Origin: JBCBCP01 sp039817385
GTDB taxonomy: Bacteria; Pseudomonadota; Alphaproteobacteria; Rhodobacterales; Rhodobacteraceae
Length of the DNA: 64,000 nt
Assembly: GCA_039817385.1 (NCBI GenBank)
Contig: JBCBVY010000003.1
Span: 248,001 to 312,000, forward strand
Direction: 5' to 3'
A program made the position numbers and the translations under genes. Below, in pieces: positions 58,392-64,000 of the stretch. The notes beneath the pieces are model-generated. The model worked only from the letters and a program-made list of their open reading frames with translations, searched no databases and was not told the DNA's origin. Position 1 is the stretch's first letter, and each line of letters begins with the position of its first letter.

Positions 58392-60175
58392 GGCGTGCCT
58401 CCCAAGGCGATGCCTTCGCGGCGCGGGTCGGCGCCGCCCAAAAGGCCGTCCGGCGTGATCTCAATCGCGTGCAGGCCCGAGTTAAGGCCGCGGATTGCAA
58501 CCTCGAAGCCCATCTCTTGCAGCGGGCCGGCGAGCGCTTCGGCGCTGGTGCCTTCCTCAAGATCGAACGTGCCGAAGCGGTTCACCGCATGGGGCATCGA
58601 CACCGCCTGCTGCACGTCCATGCCCCAGTCGGCCCATGCAATGATCGCCTGCGCCGTGTAGCCGATGATGCGGCTGCCCCCCGGCGAGCCAATGGCAAGC
58701 ACCGGCGCACCATCCTGCATCACAATCGTGGGCGACATGGAGGACCGGGGCCGCTTACCGGGGCTAAGCGCGTTGGCAATGGGCACGCCGCCGCTATGGG
58801 TGCGAAAGCTGAAATCGGTCAGCTGGTTGTTCAGCAGCATCCCGCCCACCATGATCCGGCTGCCAAAGGCATTCTCGATGCTGGAGGTCATGGAGGCGAC
58901 GTTGCCTTGCGCATCCACGATGGAGATGTGGGTGGTCGAGGGCCGCTCGGGGCTGGCCCCCTCCCCCAGCAGCATCGCGTGGTCCCATTCCGGCGTGCCG
59001 GGGACGGCGGCCTCCAGCGCGGTGTCACGGTCCAGGAGCGCGGCACGCTGCGCAAGGTAGGCCGGGTCGATCAGGCCCTCGGTCGGCATCGGCACAAAGT
59101 CGCTGTCGGCCATGTAACGGCCCCGGTCGGCGAAGGCGAGGCGGGAGGCGTCGCCGATCAGGCGCCATGCCTCAGCACTGGCGGCGCCAAGGGCCGACAG
59201 GTTCTGCCCGTCCATCATGCCGAGGATCTGGCCCACTGTCAGCCCGCCGGATGAAGGCGGCCCCATCCCGCAGACCTCAAAGGCGCGAAAGGTAATACAG
59301 ACCGGAGCACGTTCTTTGACGCGGTACAGCGCCATATCGGTCTGACGCAGCCAGCCGGGGCCGGTCGTGGCCTCCTGCACCGTCGCCACGATGTCCCGCG
59401 CAATGGCCCCTTCGTAGAAGGAACGCGGATCGGCGGCGTAGGTGCGCAGGGTTTCCGCATAGGACGGGTTCGTCAGCGTGGTGCCCGCCAACAGCGGCGT
59501 GCCGCCGGGCAGGAAGTAGGCCGCGGTCACCGGGTGCGTGGCGAGCCGTTCAGCGTCGCGCGCCACCAGCCCCGCAAGGCGCGGGGACACGGCAAAACCC
59601 TGCTGTGCCAGCGCAATCCCGGGCTGCATCAGGTCGGCCCAGTTTTGGGTGCCCCAGCGGCGGTGCGCCTCTGACAGCAGCGCGGGCGTTCCCGGAACGC
59701 CAACGGACAGGCCACCCAGAACCGCATCGAAAAAGCCCATCGGCGCGCCATCCGGGGTCTGAAAGCGCGTTGGCGTGGCCGCCAGCGGCGCGGTCTCGCG
59801 GCCATCAAGCGTGGTCAGGCGGCCCTGTGCCGCGTCAAAGTAGACGAGAAAGCCCCCGCCCCCGAGGCCGGAGCTTTGCGGCTCCACCAGCCCAAGGACG
59901 GTTTGCGCGACGACCAACGCATCCGCCGCAGTCCCGCCTGCCGCCAGAACATCCGCGGCCGCTTGTGCAGCGTGAGGGTTCGCAGCCGCGACCATCCAGC
60001 CTGTGCCTTGCACCGGGCGGCCTGCGTCCTTGGCGGCAAGGGCGCCCGCGACGCGAGGAGAAATGGCTTCGAATGCGCCGGTGGTGGCGGCTTCCGGCTG
60101 AACGCCATCGGCGGCTTGCTGTGCGGAGGCGGCGCTGGCGAGTACCAGAACCGCGGCGGTGATCCAGTGGCGCAT
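58388..60175 (-). CDS. ggt: gamma-glutamyltransferase
   Basis: A 595-residue exported proenzyme with a signal peptide of about 18 residues. Conserved parts are ANPHAAQAAADVLAAGGTAADALVVAQ, the oxyanion/recognition region SSGLGGGGFLVYF, and STTHISIVD, where Thr414 is the expected autocatalytic cleavage site and nucleophile. GSPGGSRIIGYTAQ follows near the C-terminus. It cleaves glutathione and gamma-glutamyl compounds in the periplasm. It overlaps the GlcD-like gene, so the two are cotranscribed. Confidence 0.94.
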   Translation of the reverse strand: MRHWITAAVLVLASAASAQQAADGVQPEAATTGAFEAISPRVAGALAAKDAGRPVQGTGWMVAAANPHAAQAAADVLAAGGTAADALVVAQTVLGLVEPQSSGLGGGGFLVYFDAAQGRLTTLDGRETAPLAATPTRFQTPDGAPMGFFDAVLGGLSVGVPGTPALLSEAHRRWGTQNWADLMQPGIALAQQGFAVSPRLAGLVARDAERLATHPVTAAYFLPGGTPLLAGTTLTNPSYAETLRTYAADPRSFYEGAIARDIVATVQEATTGPGWLRQTDMALYRVKERAPVCITFRAFEVCGMGPPSSGGLTVGQILGMMDGQNLSALGAASAEAWRLIGDASRLAFADRGRYMADSDFVPMPTEGLIDPAYLAQRAALLDRDTALEAAVPGTPEWDHAMLLGEGASPERPSTTHISIVDAQGNVASMTSSIENAFGSRIMVGGMLLNNQLTDFSFRTHSGGVPIANALSPGKRPRSSMSPTIVMQDGAPVLAIGSPGGSRIIGYTAQAIIAWADWGMDVQQAVSMPHAVNRFGTFDLEEGTSAEALAGPLQEMGFEVAIRGLNSGLHAIEITPDGLLGGADPRREGIALGGTP

Positions 60176-60252
60176 CTTGTCTCCTTCACGGTTGGACGCC
60201 CGACCAGAACACAGTGGTCGCGCGCGCTTTGCAAGGTCTGTCGCGCCAAGCG

Positions 60253-61182
60253 CTACGCGGCAGGCGGCGGACGGCGGACCGCCATGATCCCCGCCGCCAC
60301 GATGAGTGCGACCCCGGCAAGCCCGAGCCCGTCCAACCGCTCATCAAAGAAAAGCGCGCCCCAAACAAGCGCAAAGCCGATATAGGCAAAATCAAACGTT
60401 CCGATGATGGATGCGGGAGCCGCCTGATAAGCAACCGCCGTTCCAACCGAAGCCACGAGGATCAGGGCTGCGAGGATCGCCATGTTGCGCCAGTCGGCGG
60501 TAGACAAGGTCGACCAGTCGTTCGCCAGAAAGCCGCTGTTTTGCGGCCCGAAGATCAGCCCGGCAAGAAGGCCCAGCGCACCGAAGAGGATGAAGGTCGC
60601 GTTCAGCGCGAGGGCAAGCGTCGCAGGATGCTCGCCCCGGCATTTGGTGCGGGTCAGGATCATGGCCGCAGCATAAAGCACCGCCGCAAGGATCGGGAGC
60701 AGGGCGGCCCACGTAAACGCTGCGCCGCCCGGGCGCAGGACAAGGCAGACCCCGACAAACCCAAGGCAGACCCCAGCAGCCTGCACAGGCCCAACCGGTT
60801 CGCCTGCAAACAGCGCAGCGAAGATCACAATAAAGAGCGGCAAGGTGTAATAGGCCGCCGCAGCAACGGCGAGGGGCATGAGAGGCAGGGAGACATAGTA
60901 GGCAATCCACATCGTCGCCAGCAGCCCCGAGCGGAGCGCGATCCACCCCGCACCGCGCGGCACGATACGCCGGACCCCGAACAAGACCGCGGCACCAACA
61001 AGAAGGACAGGGAACGCCAGCACCGAGCGAAGCAGGAAAAGCTGCCAGACGCCCATCGTGCCACTGCCCCCCAGCGCCTTGATCAGCGCGTCACCCAGCG
61101 AAAGCGCGAGGACGGTCCCGATGATTGTCGCGACACCGAAAGGGACATTGTCGACTTGGCCCGCAGGTGCTGCTTGGCGCAT
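60253..61182 (-). CDS. EamA/DMT family transporter
   Basis: A 309-residue membrane protein with about ten predicted helices in two EamA repeats. The first repeat includes VLALSLGDALIKALGG and GWIALRSGLLATMWIAYYVSLPLMPLAVAAAAYYTLPLFIVIFAALF, and the second includes SVGTAVAYQAAPASIIGTFDFAYIGFALVWGALFFDERL, split here for reading. Members export amino acids, nucleosides or other metabolites; the substrate cannot be assigned. It lies 77 bp from ggt and 66 bp from the hydroxyacid dehydrogenase gene on the same strand. Confidence 0.88.
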   Translation of the reverse strand: MRQAAPAGQVDNVPFGVATIIGTVLALSLGDALIKALGGSGTMGVWQLFLLRSVLAFPVLLVGAAVLFGVRRIVPRGAGWIALRSGLLATMWIAYYVSLPLMPLAVAAAAYYTLPLFIVIFAALFAGEPVGPVQAAGVCLGFVGVCLVLRPGGAAFTWAALLPILAAVLYAAAMILTRTKCRGEHPATLALALNATFILFGALGLLAGLIFGPQNSGFLANDWSTLSTADWRNMAILAALILVASVGTAVAYQAAPASIIGTFDFAYIGFALVWGALFFDERLDGLGLAGVALIVAAGIMAVRRPPPAA

Positions 61183-61200
61183 GACTTCTCCTCTCGGCGG

Positions 61201-61246
61201 GAGAGTTTTCAGAAAACTCTCAGGCAGACTTTTCTGAAAAGTCTGC
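61201..61246. terminator. two tandem related hairpins between leftward genes
   Basis: GAGAGTTTT-CAG-AAAACTCTC (61201-61221) and GCAGACTTTT-CTG-AAAAGTCTGC (61224-61246) stand back to back immediately after the hydroxyacid dehydrogenase stop on the leftward strand. Both share the TTTTC/GAAAA core design of the hairpin at 28168 and of the element inside xdhB. Confidence 0.8.
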
Positions 61247-61248
61247 GC

Positions 61249-62235
61249 TCAGATCATCGACGGCACCACTTGGTCCGGCGGGCGGTGGCCATCGTCAAAC
61301 GTCTTGATATTGATCAGGATTTTTTCGCCCATCTCGACCCGGCTTTCCTCTGTTGCCGAGCCCATATGCGGCAGCAGCACCACGTTGTGCAGCTCGCGCA
61401 GGCGCGGGTTTACATCGGTGCCGTTCTCATAAACGTCGAGCCCCGCCCCCGCAATCTCGCCCGCGCGCAGCATCCGCGTCAGGGCGTTCTCGTCAATCAC
61501 CTCCCCGCGGGAGGTGTTTACGATCACCGCAGAGGGTTTGAGGAGCTTCAGCCGCCGTGCGTTCATCAAATGGAACGTGGAGGGTGTGGAGGGGCAGTTG
61601 ACGCTGATCACGTCCATGCGCGCCACCATCTGATCGAGGCTTTCCCAATAGGTCGCTTCGAATTCGGCTTCTGCCTCCGGGCGCAGGCGGCGGCGGTTGT
61701 GATAGTGCACCTGCATCCCAAAGGCACGCGCGCGCTGCGCGACCGCGCGTCCGATCCGGCCCATGCCAAGAATGCCCAGACGGCGGCCCGCGATGCGCCC
61801 GCCGAGGAATGCCGTCGGAGACCAGCCGCCCCACGCGCCCGACTGCATCGCGGCAAGCCCTTCGGGCAAACGGCGGGTCACTGCGAGGATCAGGCCCATC
61901 GCCATGTCGGCGGTGTCATCCGTTTGTACGCCGGGGGTGTTGGAGACGAGGATGCCGCGTTGCCGCGCTGTTGCGACGTCGATATTGTCCACCCCTGCGC
62001 CATAATTCGCGATCAGCTTCAGGCGGCTGCCGGCTTGGCCCAGAAGCCCGCTGTCGATCTGGTCGGTGATCGTGGGCACCAGCACATCCGCCTCGCGCAC
62101 CGCGTCGATCAGCTCGGAGCGGGTCATCGGCGTATCATCGCTGCGCAGCTTGGTGTCGAACAGCTCGCTCAGACGTGTTTCAACCGCTTCGGGCAACCGT
62201 CGCGTAACGACAACACTCAGACGCTCTTTTGACAC
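61249..62235 (-). CDS. D-2-hydroxyacid dehydrogenase (glyoxylate/hydroxypyruvate reductase type)
   Basis: A 328-residue NAD(P)-dependent enzyme. The dinucleotide motif is LGILGMGRIGRAVAQRARAFGMQVHYHNR, the catalytic Arg is in VNTSRGEVIDENAL, and the catalytic His in VVLLPHMGSATEESR. GVDNIDVATARQRGILVSNTPG marks the substrate domain. Glyoxylate or hydroxypyruvate is the most likely substrate by family. The start is a GTG at 62235 preceded by GGGAGGAG. It leads a leftward run with the EamA transporter and ggt, possibly a glyoxylate-linked module. Confidence 0.9.
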   Translation of the reverse strand: MSKERLSVVVTRRLPEAVETRLSELFDTKLRSDDTPMTRSELIDAVREADVLVPTITDQIDSGLLGQAGSRLKLIANYGAGVDNIDVATARQRGILVSNTPGVQTDDTADMAMGLILAVTRRLPEGLAAMQSGAWGGWSPTAFLGGRIAGRRLGILGMGRIGRAVAQRARAFGMQVHYHNRRRLRPEAEAEFEATYWESLDQMVARMDVISVNCPSTPSTFHLMNARRLKLLKPSAVIVNTSRGEVIDENALTRMLRAGEIAGAGLDVYENGTDVNPRLRELHNVVLLPHMGSATEESRVEMGEKILINIKTFDDGHRPPDQVVPSMI

Positions 62236-62334
62236 AATCGCTCCTCCCGGTCTTGGCGGCGGCGCCGCCGCCTTGCTACCCTCGCAAACGTTACCGCAGG
62301 CCGCAAGAGAATGGCCGCATTTTCGAGGCAGTTA

Positions 62335-62835
62335 ATGAACCTGTTTTCCCGTATACTGGGGGCCTTTGCCCTGAGCGCTCTTGCGAGCGCGGCCGTGGCT
62401 GAGCAAGTGCGCGGTCCGGTGACCAACTTGCCCATCCCGCGCTACGTGTCGCTCAAGGCGGGCGAGGGCAATGTGCGGCGGGGCCCGTCGCTGAGCCACC
62501 GGATCGACTGGGTCTACACCCGGCGGGCGATGCCGCTGCGCATCACCGCAGAGCATGGCCACTGGCGCCGGGTCGAGGACCGGGACGGCATGGGCGGCTG
62601 GGTGCATTACTCGCTTTTGTCGGGTGCGCGCACGGTGATCGTGGAGCAAGACATGCTGCAACTGCGCGCCCGCCCGGATGCAGGTGCGCCCGTGACCGCG
62701 GCGCTGGAGGCTGGCGTGATCGCGCGGCTCGGCCAGTGCGGGCCGGAGTGGTGCCGCTTGCGGTCCGCGGGCTATCGCGGCTGGGTGCCGAAGTCGCGCC
62801 TGTGGGGTGTCGCACCGGGTGAGATTCGGGATTAA
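62335..62835 (+). CDS. exported protein with two bacterial SH3-like domains
   Basis: A 166-residue protein with a signal peptide (MNLFSRILGAFALSALASAAVA). Two SH3_4-type units follow: RYVSLKAGEGNVRRGPSLSHRIDWVY to GWVHYSLLSGARTV, and VEQDMLQLRARPDAGAPVTAALEAGVIARL to YRGWVPKSRLWGV, broken here into parts. Such proteins bind cell-wall material, but no enzyme motif is visible. GAGG upstream supports the ATG at 62335 over a start eight codons earlier. It is divergent from the hydroxyacid dehydrogenase. Confidence 0.85.
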   Translation: MNLFSRILGAFALSALASAAVAEQVRGPVTNLPIPRYVSLKAGEGNVRRGPSLSHRIDWVYTRRAMPLRITAEHGHWRRVEDRDGMGGWVHYSLLSGARTVIVEQDMLQLRARPDAGAPVTAALEAGVIARLGQCGPEWCRLRSAGYRGWVPKSRLWGVAPGEIRD

Positions 62836-62881
62836 GTCACGGCCCAGTAGGCGCGCCACGCAATCATTGTCGGCAGGAGAG

Positions 62882-62957
62882 TGGCTGGGAAGGCAGGACT
62901 CGAACCTGCAACCTACGGTACCAAAAACCGGTGCTCTACCAATTGAGCTACTTCCCA
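62882..62957 (-). tRNA. tRNA-Gln (anticodon UUG)
   Basis: The reverse complement folds into a cloverleaf: acceptor TGGGAAG with CTTCCCA, D-arm GCTC/GAGC, anticodon loop TTTTGGT with anticodon TTG, a 5-base variable loop, T-arm GCAGG/CCTGC with TTCGAGT, and an encoded CCA end after discriminator G. The anticodon stem 27-31/39-43 has a C-U mismatch at pair 27-43; four pairs hold. The loop sequence fits alphaproteobacterial tRNA-Gln as I recall it. Confidence 0.93.
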
Positions 62958-63009
62958 ACTAGGCCGCGTAGATAGACGCGCGCTGCAGATCGTGCAAGCC
63001 CGATTTTCG

Positions 63010-64000
63010 CTATTCGTGCGGGGCGTCTTCGGTCAGCAGATCGGGCGCGTCGGGGTCGGCGCGTTCGGCGTCCACAAGCTCATCGAGGGAGGTGTCGAAC
63101 TTGGCCACCTCGTCCACGGCCGCCACGCTTGGCGCGGGTGCGGGCGCGGGCTCCGGCGCGGGGATGGGCGCCGTTCCGGGCGCTTGCAGCTGCACGGCCA
63201 GCGCCCCGGCCCCGCCCAGAAGCTGCACCCGGTAGGTTGTGTCGGGCACCTCGGTTCCGGTCCCCTCGATGGCCGCCTTGACCTGGCGCAGCGCCTCGCC
63301 CTTGGCGCGCACGAGCGAGGTCTCGCGCTGGTCGATCCAGCCGGTCACGGTCAGGAAGATCGCACCGTCGCCGATGCGGTCGATCCACGTCATGGGCGCG
63401 GGGTTGTCGATTACGTAAGGCAGCGCGGTGACCGTCTCTTCGGTCAGGTTGCGGATGGCGTAGAGGTCGGCATCGGCGGCAACACCAATCTCGAACTTGA
63501 AGCGGGCTTCCGGATTCACCGTCCAGTTCACGATACGGCTCTTGAAGACGGTGCTGTTGGGGATGCGGATGTGATTGCCATCGAACGAAAGCAGGATCGT
63601 CGCGCGGGAGGTCAGGCGGATGACCTTACCGATGTCGCTGCCAATCTCGATCGTGTCATTGGGCCGGAAGGGCTGGCGGATCGACAGCATGATGGAGGCG
63701 ATGAAATTCTCCACCGTGTCGCGCACGGCAAAACCGATAGCGAGGCCGACAATGCCCGCCGCGCCAAGGATCGTGCCCAGAAGGGCCGTCGCCCCCATGA
63801 TGTCGAGCGCGATGACGATGCCGCCCAGGATTGCCGCAAGCCGCACGACCTGCCGGTAGATGTCCGCGATAAAGGCGTTTGGCGCCAGCCGGTCCCACGG
63901 CCAGCGGGCGCGGGCCAGCCAGAAGCCGAGGATGACCACCACGGCAAAGGTCGTGAGCGCGATGGCCGCCAGCGGAAGGAAAGCGACCGCCTGCGTGGCG
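63010..64000 (-). CDS. mechanosensitive ion channel (MscS family), N-terminus cut
   Basis: At least 330 residues of an MscS-type channel; the frame remains open past the right edge with a further hydrophobic helix. The pore-lining and conserved region reads ALLGTILGAAGIVGLAIGFAVRDTVENFIASIMLSIRQPFRPNDTIEI, split here by function: pore helix, then beta domain start. GNHIRIPNSTVFKSRIVNWT follows. The C-terminus has an unusual Pro/Ala-rich tail (PAPEPAPAPAPS) and acidic end that may extend into the cytoplasm. It should open under membrane tension and release osmolytes. Confidence 0.92.
   Translation of the reverse strand, partial: ATQAVAFLPLAAIALTTFAVVVILGFWLARARWPWDRLAPNAFIADIYRQVVRLAAILGGIVIALDIMGATALLGTILGAAGIVGLAIGFAVRDTVENFIASIMLSIRQPFRPNDTIEIGSDIGKVIRLTSRATILLSFDGNHIRIPNSTVFKSRIVNWTVNPEARFKFEIGVAADADLYAIRNLTEETVTALPYVIDNPAPMTWIDRIGDGAIFLTVTGWIDQRETSLVRAKGEALRQVKAAIEGTGTEVPDTTYRVQLLGGAGALAVQLQAPGTAPIPAPEPAPAPAPSVAAVDEVAKFDTSLDELVDAERADPDAPDLLTEDAPHE

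Overview
The window is about 64 kb of high-G+C chromosomal DNA (my impression is low to mid 60s percent; only a few 60-base lines were counted by hand). Gene content and order point to an alphaproteobacterium of the Rhodobacterales (Roseobacter/Rhodobacter group). The evidence is a sucD-sucA-sucB-lpdA cluster with a MAPEG gene inside it, a short HisG paired with HisZ next to hisS, a class II cobalamin-dependent ribonucleotide reductase, alphaproteobacterial families such as TIGR02302, DUF1489 and a Hint_2 protein, and dispersed palindromes of a type I associate with this group. I see no rRNA, transposase, integrase, CRISPR array or prophage block. One tRNA (Gln, UUG) lies near the right edge. 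Both edges cut genes: sucD on the left and an MscS-type channel on the right.

Layout. 1-7.2 kb: end of sucD, a hairpin-rich gap with a possible small lipoprotein, then sucA, sucB (two lipoyl domains), MAPEG and lpdA, forming 2-oxoglutarate dehydrogenase. 7.2-9.1 kb: a TetR regulator divergent from a flavodoxin-fold quinone reductase, with three copies of a TGACCGCGGTCA-type operator between them, followed by a PPOX flavoprotein. 9.1-12.5 kb: ftsE-ftsX-plsC-PPOX, an overlapping operon read leftward, divergent from a zinc-ribbon membrane protein. 12.5-20.5 kb: a long leftward run of argH, small lipoprotein, GST, DUF2834, an ATP-grasp enzyme, lysA and the TIGR02302 protein. 20.5-25 kb: a TlpA-like thioredoxin, two unknowns, a sterol-desaturase-family enzyme, a Hint-domain protein and an LpxR-like outer-membrane deacylase. 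25-37 kb: nrdJ, DUF1489, hisS-hisZ-hisG, slyX, a large lipoprotein and dnaE. 37-47.2 kb: an ArsR/SRPBCC pair, then a seven-gene unit of xdhA-xdhB-xdhC and a BMP-family nucleoside/purine ABC transporter. 47-54.2 kb: small housekeeping and unknown genes, two muramidase-like proteins, a GST/aldo-keto reductase/DauA-like overlapping trio, and a VOC gene divergent from a regulator built from two HxlR-like domains. 54.3-62.3 kb: a leftward amine and organic-acid catabolic run (dimethylglycine/sarcosine dehydrogenase-like enzyme, GlcD-like FAD oxidase, gamma-glutamyltransferase, EamA transporter, 2-hydroxyacid dehydrogenase). 62.3-64 kb: an SH3-domain exported protein, tRNA-Gln and MscS.

The observation most worth following is a set of dispersed palindromic or repeat elements that are intergenic in most places but also lie in frame inside genes. 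In xdhB a perfect 10/3/10 hairpin sits in what looks like a 25-codon extra segment. In xdhA an element encodes the linker between the iron-sulfur and FAD domains. In the first BMP-system permease another lies in the N-terminal leader. This resembles the Rickettsia palindromic elements in behaviour. A second strong signal is a roughly 0.5 kb low-G+C, rare-codon segment inside an otherwise normal hisS, which looks like intragenic recombination. A third is a glutathione S-transferase gene whose fold begins upstream of every standard start codon and appears to start at a CTG overlapping the preceding stop.
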